From Manihot esculenta (taxonomy: Eukaryota > Streptophyta > Magnoliopsida > Malpighiales > Euphorbiaceae), in assembly GCF_001659605.2 (NCBI RefSeq), contig NC_035174.2, positions 8,304,402-8,368,401 on the forward strand: a DNA stretch of 64,000 nucleotides, written 5' to 3'. How positions within the stretch are numbered: position 1 is the first letter of the stretch; the number at the start of each line of letters is the position of its first letter. Position numbers and translations under genes: made by a program. The notes beneath the pieces were generated by a model. That model saw only the letters and a list, made by a program, of their open reading frames with translations, had not been told where the DNA came from and did not search any database. Shown here one piece after another: positions 12,876 to 24,560 of the stretch.

Positions 12876-13380
12876 GAATTCAATCGCAAACACCTCCGAA
12901 CCCTAATCGAAAATTAAAAATAACAAATTGGGAAATGAATATGAAAACAAAGAGAATAGGCGGGGATGGTTGAGAGAATTGGCTCTGGTGTGTCTCTCTA
13001 TCCTATCCGTTTTCTCTTCGGCTCTTCCTTTTGTGGGTTTATTCGGACGAAAGATTTGAAAGTTATAAAAATCGAAGAGAACTAGGGTTTCGTTATCGGC
13101 AATATGGATAGAGATGGACGGTTGTGATTGCATCTACGAGGATGCCACGAAGGAAATGAGTGGGAAACTGCGAGATTTACAATGGAGGGAATCTGGATTC
13201 CTAATATGCCCTCGCGGTATTAAAAGAATTACAATAATAGTCCGTCACGTGTCGTATACTGGGCATTTTTGGAAGGAGACAATATACAAGTAGAATAGCA
13301 GACGAGGGAGAAGGAGAAAGGGCAAGTGGTGCGCGCAATTTCCGCGATTTGAATGGGAGACTCGCTCAGTCTTGTTTCCA
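12876..13380 (-). promoter_or_regulatory. 5' UTR and promoter region of the BAH/Agenet gene
   Basis: On the minus strand a telo-box-like AAACCCTAG lies at 13082-13090 and an ABRE/G-box CACGTGTC (as read on the plus strand) at 13246-13253. A 76-codon frame at 13133-12903 overlaps the presumed leader and could be an upstream ORF, but has no family signal. The transcription start is not determinable. Confidence 0.5.
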
Positions 13381-14889
13381 GCTGTCAATACTTACCATAA
13401 TTAAGAATAAATTTATTATTTTTATGTCATTCATATATATTTAGTAATAATAAAATCTGTATTTAATAATTAACAAGTGAATATTTTCTTAATTAATTAA
13501 ATATAACAAATAATCCAAAAATATAATTATTTCTTATTTCACAAGATTAAAAAATATAATTAATATTGTTAAAATAAAAAATTTTATTTTTTAATTAATA
13601 AAAAAATTATTTTTAATCATTAAAATATAATATAATTAACGATTTTATTTTTTATTTTTAAAATTCAATGCACATTTAATTTTTTAAAATTTAAAATTTT
13701 TTCATTAAAAATTCAATTAAATCAATAATTTAACAAAAAAAATAAATATAATTTTAAAAATATTTTTATCAATAATAAAATAAAAAATTACTACTTAATT
13801 TTTATAATATAAAAAATTTTATTAATTAACCCATTAATTTTTAAAATATATTAAAATATTCTTAACATTTTAAAAAATATACTAGTGACTCTTCTATTAA
13901 TTTTATTGTTAGACATTTTACTATTTCATTCTGATAGTTTTAAAAAATTTATTAATTGGTCTCTTAAACTATTAAAAAATTTACTAATTACTTTCACCGT
14001 ATTAAAAATATTTTAGATATTTTTATAATATCTAACGATTAAAATTAATAAAAAAATTAATTAATAAATTCTATAAAATATTAGAGACGCTTTAATATAG
14101 TTTTTAAATGGCGACCAGTCATCGATAATGAATGACATCACAAAAATAATAATTTCTATTGAATTTTAATTTTTTACTTTTAATAATTTAAATTTTATAC
14201 ATTTTTATTTTTATTTGGAATTGAATTTGAGATTTTATTTATTGAAATTTGACAGAATTAAAATTTATAAACTAAAGTGTTGAATTCAAAAAATAGTGAC
14301 ATAAATCTATTAATTATGTTTTATATTAAAAATAAAAAAAAATAATTTTTCTTAATTTTTATTATATTTATTAAATTTAAATTTTTAATATATTAAAATT
14401 TTTATTTATTTATAAATATTAAATTTGAGATTTTCGGTTTATTATTTTAATTTATAAATAGAGTTTTATTAATTCGATTTATAAATTGAGTTTTGTTGAC
14501 TCGATTTGGTGAGAAATAAATTTATAAATTTATATTAATTAAATTTTAAAAATTAAAATATTAAATTAAAAAATAATAATTCAATTATTTTTCCTAACAA
14601 TATTTTTTGGAAGAAAAATCTCTAATTTTAACACTATCAAATTTTAAGAATTAAAATATTAAATCTTAAAAATAGAATATGAATCCATTAATTCTTTTTT
14701 TTTTTTTTTAAATGGCCGTTAATAATATTATATTTCATAAATAAAAAATATTTTTTCCTTATTAATATACACACTTATATTATTTTATTATTAAATTATT
14801 TTCAATTGTTAAATGCTATTTTTAATATATATCAAACAATGATATATTAAAAAACAACAATAAATTTTTATATTTAATAAATATAAATG

Positions 14890-14890
<1 letters not shown>
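13381..14890. other. AT-rich intergenic DNA without genes
   Basis: Mostly A/T homopolymers and short AATTA-type words. Phrases such as TTAATTAATAAATT and TTTAAAATATATTAAAATAT recur here, at 19.0 kb, at 22.4-22.6 kb and at 34.1-34.3 kb, which suggests a dispersed AT-rich repeat. No coding capacity. Confidence 0.6.

Positions 14891-14968
<78 letters not shown>
14891..14968 (+). repeat. (ATT)26 microsatellite
   Basis: An uninterrupted run of 26 ATT trinucleotides (78 bp) stands in AT-rich spacer DNA. Perfect long arrays of this kind are usually polymorphic. Confidence 0.97.
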
Positions 14969-14969
<1 letters not shown>

Positions 14970-17369
14970 CTTGGCACTGCTCCTTTAAATGTCATTCGTA
15001 AGCATAGGGTTCCAATTTGATTGTGGATAATTCACAATTAACGATATCAAATGGTGTTTGATTGGATTTCAGTTAAACTTTTAGAGATTGATTTAGGATA
15101 ATTTTATTTTCATAAATTTGGGAATATTTTAATTTCAACTCTAATCTATAAAAATTGAAACAAGTTAAATGACTTTTTTTTTTAAATGCTCTCCTTCCAT
15201 TTATTCTTTTTTTCCTTAAAATTTTTGGTATAGGCGAGCTCTCATTAATAGCTATCTTACCCTGCTTATTGAAGTGAACATAATTTAATTTTAATTTTAA
15301 TTTAATATACTGGATATGTCTATAATTATATTAAAAAAATTAAGAGAGGAGTTAAATTAATTATTTTTGTATCAATTCTTTAATTTGAAATAAAAAATAA
15401 TTTTTATTTAAAAATTAATTGAAATCATATATGATATTATAATTATTTATGTATTTTTTTTATTATACAACAAATCATTACAGGTCAAGGTTTAGTATTT
15501 TTGTCACTTTGGTGTTTAATAGAATCCCAAATCAATGCACATTTGGAATACACTTAAGCAATTTGTTTAAAAAATATTTGTTCACTTTTTCTTATATTTA
15601 AAAATTTTAAAAAATAAAAAAAATTAAGTTTAAGAAAATGATTTTCTCTTTTTAAAAAATAAAATTTAAGAGTCTTATTAAAACTTATATATAAATTCTA
15701 TTAATATATTTTATTTTTTAAATTAAAAATATAAAATAATTCTTATGAAAAATATTTTTTAAATATAAATTATTTTAGGCAAACAAACGCTTAAGCTTTT
15801 CTCTTAAAAATTTATGTCCAATATAAATAAATTTTGATGTTGTCTCCCACTAAAGTTGTTCTTCTTCACTATTGCGACGCTTTTTTCCCACATGTAACAT
15901 GATTTTTCAATTGCTATGTGCCTTTTGCTGAATCAAAATATAATGTACATTGTTGACTTCTTTTTCATTGCAAAATTAAAATATTCAAATTTGAATAATG
16001 ATTTTTTGTAAAAAAAATATTATATATAAATTATTTTCTTGATATTTATTATTTTCTTTAAAATTAAGAAAAAATTTATTGATAATAAAACTCACTATTA
16101 AAATAAATATTAGAAGTATTATTATCGATCTGTCTAACATTTTTTTTTGTTTACAAATTGGGGGATAAAATTTAGTGGGAATCGAAGCCTGACACAGTCA
16201 AGGAATTCATAGCACCTTTGTCAACTCAACTAAGCGTGGCAGGCAACCATCCAACTATTTTTGCTGCGTAAAAAGTCGATCTTAGTAATAGAATTTACAT
16301 TTTTGAAACTTACCGCTACTATAGTCAAAACTCTAAAATTAGCTGTTTCTAATGCCACAGAGAGCTGCATACTAGACAAGCAGAAAAGTTTTGTCGGCGT
16401 AATAACCTATGAGATGACCTCTCTTATAGCTACTAGCATCCCTTTTGCTGGGTTAAAAGGAAAACCTACACGCACATGCAGACTAAACAATTAAAGGAAT
16501 CCAACTATATATATGCGGCATATTAGCTATGACATTCTCGCTTTGAAGCTGAGTTTATTAAAAAAACATAGTTAAAAATCAGTATTAATAATCTCTTTTG
16601 CTGAAGAGAATGAATCCATTAACCGGCACGGGAAAGATTGACCTTCGAACAAAGGAAAGCCGACAGGAAAATATTAGTCCTGAAAGTTTAAAAAACTGTA
16701 AGGGTATGATAAAAAAAATCTACAATTTTTGCTGTCGAATATTGACAATCATTTTAAAAGATTTTATAGGTTTATTAGTAATCTTTGTAAAAGAAAAATC
16801 CAAATTATTTAATACTCCACTAAAACAGTACTAACAGTGAAATTGTAAACTTTCTCGGAAAAAGAGAAAGGAAAATTAAATAGTTATCTCTTATTCTTGG
16901 CCTTGGATTTTTATTTTTATTACTTTTCTTTTTCAATAAACCTATAATCTCAAACTTTTATTCTTTATAATGAAATCACAAAATTATAAAGAAAAGTTTA
17001 ACACAATTCTCTCAAATATATTAATTATCTTGTATTTACTCATAAATCTGCAATTTTTTTATCCATATTGAATTTCTAATTGTGGCTAGAAAGAATATTT
17101 TGTATCCATCGAATCTCAAATTCTCCTTATTTATTTTTTAAAATTAATGAATTCCTTTTTATAAAAAAATAATAATAATTAATAAGTCACTAATTATAAT
17201 TCGTTTATAAGTTAAATTTGTTATATTTAACGTGCAATGTGGAATTCTACATAGATAAAATAAAACTAAAATGAGATAATTTCTATGATTAATTAAAAAA
17301 TTATTATAACTCGTATTAATAGATTATATGATTATTAAAAATTGATTACAATATTAAAAAATAAAATGG
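14969..17369. other. intergenic, no supported gene
   Basis: A moderately less AT-rich block around 16,150-16,850 gives short plus-strand frames (16,261-16,494 and 16,598-16,834) that resemble no family I know and have poor codon structure. It may be a decayed repeat. Nothing else was recognised. Confidence 0.5.
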
Positions 17370-17378
17370 TGTAGTGAA

Positions 17379-17950
17379 TTGCATCTTATAAAAGCCTCGG
17401 AATCTCATCCTGATAGCATCATTCACCGTCATCCTCTTGTTGTCAGGCGGTCTCATCCTCATGAGAGAGTTTCAAATTTTAATTTTGCTATTGCTTGGCT
17501 GGAGAGGGATAAAAAGTCTCTGATAGCAGTCATAGCTAGGAATTATCGAGCGAAAGTGATTGATGTATTCCATGAAATTGGTAAACAAGCTTCTCGCTCT
17601 TCTCCTCTATCAGGTGAAGCTTTGAGAATCCTGAAATCTCTGATTTGATTTGCCATTTTTCGAATAACTCGGACATTGTCATATCCGCCACTTTCAGATG
17701 CAAGGAAGAGCGTCTTCTGGGAAATCAAAGCATGTATAGTATAGACGCCATTGAAGGTTTAGCTGAAGCCTTTTATTCTTTTATCGGTCACTACTGCCAT
17801 TCAAGAGATCTGATAACAAGCCAGCTGATTGCTTAGCAAAATTGAGTTTACACCAAATTATTTCGAGTAATTGGTTTTTTGGTAAGCCTCTTGAGCTATT
17901 GTCTACATTATCTCTATGTTTTTTTTTTTTTCACAAAACGAATTGATGTG
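17379..17950 (+). pseudogene. LINE RNase H-like fossil
   Basis: A plus-strand frame reads FNFAIAWLERDKKSLIAVIARN, then SPLSGEALRIL. This matches the layout of plant RNase H-type domains of non-LTR elements (a NFDGAW-like strand, a VARD-like strand, and an S-x-L-x-x-EAL helix). After a frameshift another frame at 17,800-17,850 reads SDNKPADCLAKLSLHQI, the typical C-terminal N-x-x-AD-x-LAK motif. The catalytic Asp of the first strand appears replaced, and the reading frame is broken. It is probably an old LINE 3' fragment on the opposite strand to the one at 3.9 kb. A T run near 17,921 is on the wrong strand for a poly(A) tail, so the ends are unclear. Confidence 0.55.
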
Positions 17951-20090
17951 CTTAAAAGTCTAATTAATGCCGGCTAAAGCTTTGTCTATCGGTCTCTCCT
18001 CCTGTTCGAAGCAAGTCCATAATGGTGGCCAGGTACGGCTAAAACGACAAAACTGCTTACGTATTGCATAGACAGTGGACCCACTTTTCATGTAGCCCCA
18101 TCGACCCCTTGTACCAAAATCATTGCACTACCTTTGCTCGTAGTCGTAGATATTGCGTGCGTCCACGCATCATTTTTTAATTATATATTAAACTAATTAA
18201 AAATAAAGAAAAATAATATGAATATTCACTTTATTTTTAAGAAACTTACGATTATGTCTCTAATTTTTTAAAAAAATATCACTATTTTCAAATTAATCGA
18301 TTGAAATATTTATATATTTTATATATTTTAAAATTTATTGACCTAATAATAAAAAAGCTTAAAAAGTGATAAAATAGATGTTAAGAAATTAAAACTTATT
18401 TTATCACATCCATTTATCCCCCTTAATTATTTATTTTTATGTTAATTAATGAATTGAAATTAATTTTTTAATTTTTAATAATTAAATAAATTGTAATTCA
18501 ATCAAATTAAAAAACAATTCATTAAAATTCCATATAATTTAAAAATTACAATTAATTAAATGTTTGATATACATTTTGAATTATGTATAACATGCTAATA
18601 AATTAAAACAGTAAATATTAAAATTATTTAATAAGAAACTCCAAATCAATCCATAGACTTTTTATTTATTAAATTCTAAATAAACTCAATTTGAAAGTCT
18701 TAACTAAATAAAATTTCGAAGCTTATGAATTAATAAAATGTTTCTTTTAATGAAAATTTTTTCCAACAATAATGTTTTTTCAATATTAATTTTTTAATTT
18801 GAAATGCTCTAAATATTTATATTATTTTTTTAGTCTTTATTGTAATTTTAAATAGTAAATAATTTTAGTATTTAAATTATAAAAATGATGTTTTATTATT
18901 AAAAAAATAACATTGTACTGATTAATGACTTATTTGTATTTAAATATAAAGTTCACATGATTTCTTTTATTTTTTAAAAATATTATACCGTTCAAAAAAT
19001 TCATTAGTTATTTAATTGATTTTAAAAAATGTATTAAAATATTTATAAAATTTTAAAATAATATATCAATTAAATTTTTATTAATTTTAAATATTTTATT
19101 ATTTAGTCAATATAATATAAAAAAATTATTAATTGATTTTTCAAACTATATAAAAAATCAACTAATTAATTTTTATATTGAAAATATTTTAATTTTTTTA
19201 TAATAATTTATAATTAAAATTAATAAATAAAATTAGTTAATAAACTTTTTTAAAACTTTAAATTTTTAATATATTTTTAAATTAAATAATTGATTAATAA
19301 AATATTCTACCTCGCATAAATTAAATAGTATTTTTTAAAAATATATGTATAAATTACACGGTTGATGCAGTCAAAATGTGAAATTATTTGAATTTTGATA
19401 GAAAATTTAAGGTAGTTTGGACTCCTTTTACACGAGCTGAACTGAAGTTTATAATATTAAATTTAATAATTATTTATTTAAATATTTATATTATATGAAA
19501 AATTAATTGAAATATATATAATAAATATATAAATATATAGAGAAATTTTTTTTTAAATTACATAATTTTAATTAAATCTGTATAATTTTATCGTTAGTAT
19601 TTATGGATATTTTTATATAAAATTTATTAATATATTGTTATTGACTATTTATATATCATTATTTATTTTTATTTAAATATATAATTTATATTAAATTATT
19701 TTATTGTATTAAAAATAATATACATATAATATAAATATAAAATATTATATAAAGTAAATATATTAATATAAGTATAATCAATTTAAATTATATAATTATA
19801 TATATACATTATACTCAAATTTTATCTATTGAATTATATTGATTTATATTTAAATTATATAAAAATTTTAATTTATAAAATTAAATAAATAATATTGAGT
19901 AAAAAAATAATTATATAAATACATATAAAAATATATACAATAATTTATTAAGAGATTTAATAGTTTAAAAAGAATATCTACATATAAAGATATATAGTGA
20001 AAAATAAATATATAAATTAATAATATAGTTATATAATTAAGGGATAAAAATATAAAAATTAATGATATACATAATAAATAGATTAAGTGG
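17951..20090. other. AT-rich intergenic DNA without genes
   Basis: Begins with about 230 bp of mixed-composition, seemingly unique sequence (17,950-18,175) and continues as AT-rich spacer. No ORF, RNA gene or clear terminal repeat was found. Confidence 0.55.
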
Positions 20091-20480
20091 CGGAGTGTAA
20101 TCGAATCGAGTTGAGTTTTTAACGAGTCTCGCTCGACGAGCATCTTAACGAGTCTGTTCACGAGTTTCTTAACGAGTTTATTCATGAGTACCTTAACGAG
20201 TCTGTTTATGAGTCTCTTAACGATTTTGTTCATGAATCTCTTAACGAGCGTTACGAACCTGTTCACGAATCTCTTAACGAGTTGTTTATGAGTTTCTTAA
20301 CGAGTCAGCTCATTAATCTTAACGAGTCAGCTCATTAATCTTAACGAGTCGAATATTACAAATGTCAAGTTTGACTCGTTTAATAAATGTGCATAAAAAT
20401 TAAATTCGAACTCGACTCGTTTAGAAATCAAATTAAAAGTAATCGAGTTTTTATCGAGTTTAATTTTAAATAATTTAAGA
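20091..20480. repeat. minisatellite of about 24 bp built on TTAACGAGTC, possibly inside a MITE
   Basis: Between about 20,121 and 20,350 the word (C)TTAACGAGTC recurs roughly ten times at about 24-bp spacing, with intervening TGTTCATGAGT-like text. The flanks carry weakly inverted words (GTGGCGGAGTGTAATCGAATCGAG on the left; CTAAACGATTC as the complement of the right flank), which could be degraded terminal repeats. On the minus strand the array reads as a Leu/Val/Lys/Asn-rich peptide repeat, which is a by-product. Confidence 0.7.
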
Positions 20481-20890
20481 ATCGTTTAGTTCGTTCACCA
20501 TCTTACTTTTGATGGAAAAATAAATATAATTTTAATTCAATTTAAGTAGAAAAAAAAAGTAATGATGAGTCAGTATGCTACTATGCTATAATAAAATTAA
20601 TTCATTAATTATATATTTTTAAAAATATATTAAATAATTTATATAATTTTAAAATTTAACTAAAATATTATTTATATTAAATTTTTATATCATTTGATAC
20701 TGTTATCAAATTATTAAATTTTTATTATGAGATTGATTGATATGACAAGAATCAAGTTAATATAAAACAGAGTTATTTTTTCAAATGGAAATTTTGAATA
20801 TGATAATGTTCGGTATGATATTAAGACTCGTCTACTTTTTGAAAAAGTGAGTTTTCATTTATTATTAATTAGCATAATTTATAGTATTTT

Positions 20891-21396
20891 TATTAGGGAA
20901 GAGCATAATCGGTTTGAACTAAAAAATCAAATCGATTAATTTCAGTTTAATAATTCTGTTAATTATAATATTCAGTTCAGTTTGATTAGTATTTTTTAAT
21001 TTATTCAATTTTTAGTTCAGTTCGATTTAAATGTATTAAATAACCGACAAATCGAATAATTGATTTTATACATATTTTTATTAATATTGATTTTATATGT
21101 ATTTTTAAATTTTACATGAATTTATATAAATTTTTTAAGTATTATCTTTATGTATTCAGATAATATTTATTGATAAATTTATGAGAAATATTGAAATTAA
21201 AAAGTAGAAAATTAAAAAAAATTATAAATTTCGATTTGAAATAATCGAATCGAATCGATTTTTATCAGTTTGATTCGGTTTGATTTTATTTTTATAATCG
21301 ATTTTTTCAATTTTTAATATCTTTACAATTCGACTTTCAGTATTTTCAATTCGATTCAGTTCAAATCCGAACCGACCAATTGCACGATCCTAATAT
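20891..21396. mobile_element. non-autonomous hAT-like MITE, about 505 bp
   Basis: The left end TATTAGGGAAGAGCATAAT and the complement of the right end TATTAGGATCGTGCAAT are imperfect terminal inverted repeats. Both continue into CGGTTTGAACT-like words. The interior is made of repeated TCGGTTTGAT/AATCGAATCGA motifs, as in widespread plant MITEs. Flanks ATTTTTAT and ATATTTAT could be a decayed 8-bp target duplication. There is no coding capacity. The hAT assignment is inferred from the layout. Confidence 0.6.
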
Positions 21397-22300
21397 TTAT
21401 TATAAATACGAAATCATTAATCTGTTATCTCATGATATTTTTATTAATTAATAGATTATATTATTATTAAATTATAAAAAATATTATATTTATATTTACT
21501 TCTCACATTAAAAATATTAAAATTATATAAATAAATATACATTATTTTCTAAAGTTAACAATTAATTACATGCTCTGTGCTTTAAAATATAAATTATATT
21601 AAACTATTAATTATAATACAATTTCATTTCCTTCACAGTATCAATTTCATTTCATATGTACCACTGTCATCAGTGACATGTACAATACAGAGGAATAGAG
21701 TATTAAAGGATAAGGATTCAGATTTAATAATAATAATAGTGATAAAATTTAATGGAAGAGAGATTTTTGGGGAATTATCAAAATTAAAACGTACAAACTA
21801 TTCAATATATTTTTATAAATATATAAATTAATAAATTAATTTTATTATACAATATAAATTCATTGATTATAAGTTTTTTAAATTAGTGTTTAAATATAAT
21901 TAATTTAAAAATTGTTAATTTTAAAATAATTAAATAATAGTAGAATAAAACGGATAATATGAAAAAAAATAATTTATTACATCAAAAAATATATATATAT
22001 ATATATGTATATATAATTTATATTAAAATAACTGTAGATTTTTTTAAAGTACGGAGGGAATCGGGAAAATTATTACATTGAAAAAGAAAGATTGCCGATA
22101 AAGGCAAAACAGGTGACGCAACCCATACGAAATGGCTCCAAATGACAGCTAAGCCGGCCCCAACTTTAGCGTTATCTGTTATCTTGATGGAGAAGACGCG
22201 GATCTACCCCCTTTATTATATATATATTTTTTTATTTATTTGTTTTATATTCAATTATTGATCCGGTAAATGCACCCACCAGATTCTGATGACGCATTCA
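21397..22300. other. intergenic spacer
   Basis: AT-rich sequence with a short TA-repeat near 21,988-22,013. The part from 22,040 to 22,200 is of normal composition and looks unique. No gene is seen. Confidence 0.5.
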
Positions 22301-22309
22301 ATGAGTTAT

Positions 22310-22349
22310 CACGTGGCGCTCACGCGCCCCAACTCTCCCTGTATATAAA
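22310..22349 (+). promoter_or_regulatory. promoter-like cluster: G-box/ABRE and TATA box with no gene behind it
   Basis: CACGTGGC (22,310-22,317), a strong ABRE/G-box, is followed 24 bp later by TATATAAA (22,342-22,349). The sequence between is GC-rich (CTCACGCGCCCCAACTCTCC). This is a textbook arrangement for an inducible plant core promoter on the plus strand. Downstream, however, only AT-rich and repeat DNA follows, with no ORF. It may be an orphaned promoter or may drive a non-coding transcript. Confidence 0.45.
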
Positions 22350-22524
22350 AGAGAGATTCAGTGTTTTGAATATTGATATTATTAATAAATTAATTTTTAT
22401 ATTTTTAAAAATTTATTAAAATATTATTAATTTTTCTCTATATCAATAAAATAATATTTTTATTTTTTTAATAAATAAAAAATAAAAAAAAATTTAAAAT
22501 TTAATTTTACTCTCAAATAAAACT

Positions 22525-23052
22525 CTTTTTTTAATTATTAGATATTATTATTATTAATAAATCAGTCATTATATTTTTAAAAATTTATTAAAATATATTA
22601 AAATATTTTTATCATTTCTTTTCATCAAGAAAACTAGTCACTCCTCCTTCTCATGAAGAAAATAAGAATAAAATAATAATGAAGAAGAAAAAAAATAAAA
22701 AAGAGAAGAAGAAGAAGATAAGGATGAAGAAGAAGTGAAAATTTTCTCTTTTTCCTTTTGAAAAAAAATAATAAAAAGAAAAATCGAAAAAGAATAAAAA
22801 ATGAATAAGAAAAAGAACTAAATAAAAAGAAGAAAATGAGAAAAAATCATTGAAGAAGAAGAAGAAGGAAGAGGAGGAAGAAAATAATGGGTAATTTGAT
22901 TTTTTGTTATATTTTTAACGGAAAAAATAGATGGAATGACTATTTTGTTAATAAAAATAAAAATTAAGGACGTTTTAATAGATTTTTTAAAATGTAAAGA
23001 CTGATTTGTTAATAATAATAATACTAAGAGACTAAATTGTAAGTTTCCCTAT
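22525..23052. mobile_element. foldback-type element with a GAA-rich core
   Basis: The left arm (about 22,530-22,660: TATTATTATTAATAAATCAG, a TTTAAAAATTTATTAAAAT stretch, then ACTAGTCACTCC) matches the complement of the right arm (about 22,915-23,050: TATTATTATTAACAAATCAG, TCTATTAAAACGTCC, ATAGTCATTCC). The core at 22,660-22,890 is strongly purine-rich on the plus strand with many GAAGAA blocks. A second copy of the left-arm text begins near 22,370, so arms may be nested or duplicated. No ORF. Confidence 0.6.
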
Positions 23053-23239
23053 AAAAACATTATAATCTTTCAATCTCGTATATTTTTTACCATTTCACGT
23101 GTATTAAAAAAATATTTTTCTAATTATATTAATTTTAAATATATTAAATTTATTAAATAATGAGAAATGTTTTAAAAAAAGTTTAAATATAAAATAAAAT
23201 TATAATAATTGATGTTACATAACAACCATTTAATATAAA

Positions 23240-24560
23240 CCATGAGCTGTCGTTACAAAATAAGGTCATGTGACAAGAATTATATATATAGAACAAATAG
23301 TCCGTTTGGGTATTTTAAACACTCAGATCATTATTAAAGACTTGTCCTTCCTCGACAGGACAAATCTAAGTGTAAATTTACCGTTATATAGCATAATCCA
23401 GCGTATCCCAATTACGTCTGTAACAGTGGGATTACCAACTCATTTACTTGCGATACTCCATTTCAAGCAACTAACCACATCGTTGTCGGATTATCAGAAA
23501 ATACTATATTTAACTCCACCATCTTACAGTATAAAATGAGGAGAATCACAGAGACAAGGCACGTTATTTTCTAATACTAAAACTTTAAGCTATTCATAAC
23601 ATTCTCTCTACTCGTCGATACCGACTTGAGCGTCAGAGTGACTGCCATGGGCACCCACCACCACCTTACGTTTTATTCATTGTAGGTTCTATCCAATTAC
23701 AGCGCGACTCAATTCCAACCTCATTATCAATCTAATATCAGCAACATCATTTGGTTCGTTGCGGAGAATCCATTGGACTCAATTTGATTATGTTGATTAA
23801 AGTCGGTCTCTTGTTTCTTTTCTTTCTAAAAAAGGAATCTTTCATTTCTAATATCTCCAGATAGCCAGAATCGTATATGTCATTACGAGGGGATCAAATA
23901 AGGGCAAAAGGAAAAACAAGTATGTAGTAAAGGATGTCTTGTATGTTCATCAAGAACCATAAAGTAAGAGGTAAGACTTGGTCCTGCTGATAAAGCGGTC
24001 GAATTTTTTCAAAATGATCCGCTGGTCGTTAAGATCCTCGTAAATTGGTATGAGGTAAGGCAGGTGCTTGTAGATACAGGTAGTTCAGTTAATTTTCTCA
24101 TTTTAAATGTTTTTAATAAGTTAGGCTTTGCATATAATGTGATACTTGGTCGCCCAATTCTAAACTACCATAGTATCGTTATTAATATATGTAATATGTG
24201 TTATATAGGGCGGTTCTCGTCAGTCCATCCGAGCGTCAATCTCTATATCACCTGTGCCAAGAAAATTATAAAGGGTATACTAATCCCCAATGGATAAGGG
24301 GTGGCTAATCGAAGGATAATTTAAAGGATAAATTCGATAAGATGGACCTGATAGTTAAGAATCAGGATGAATAAAAGTCACTTATTATGAAAACACCTAT
24401 GGCGTCATATGGGGCAAAGGTGAGTACCCGCAAGTCCACATTTTTGGGTATTCATTTTATTCTACTAATATTTTATAAGCATCATTTAAAAGAATATTTC
24501 TTTATTGCCGAATAAAATAGATAAAATAAGTATATTCATTTCAAAAAATTATAATGAGAT
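23240..24560 (+). mobile_element. decayed Ty3/gypsy remnant: LTR-like leader and protease fragment
   Basis: A frame from about 24,000 to 24,297 reads through VLVDTGSSVNFL, the active-site motif of a retroviral-type aspartic protease, followed after an internal loss by YNVILGRPILNYHSIV, a conserved block near the protease end in plant gypsy elements. Upstream, 23,520-23,760 resembles the end of an LTR and the leader: a TATAAAATGAGG box, then GACTTGAGCGTCAGAGTGAC and a degraded primer-binding area. No reverse transcriptase is left. Exact borders are uncertain. It is unrelated in sequence to the younger gypsy elements at 43-64 kb. Confidence 0.55.

Noticed and set aside
12903..13133. 76-codon minus-strand frame before the BAH/Agenet gene
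   Set aside because: Out of frame with the gene and in its presumed leader; at most an upstream ORF.
16261..16834. Two short plus-strand frames in the large spacer
   Set aside because: No recognisable domain, no splice support, and surroundings are decayed repeat DNA.
19868..20266. 132-codon minus-strand frame with regular VKRLVNRLV-like repeats
   Set aside because: Translation of the TTAACGAGTC minisatellite followed by AT-rich DNA; no start context, no family.
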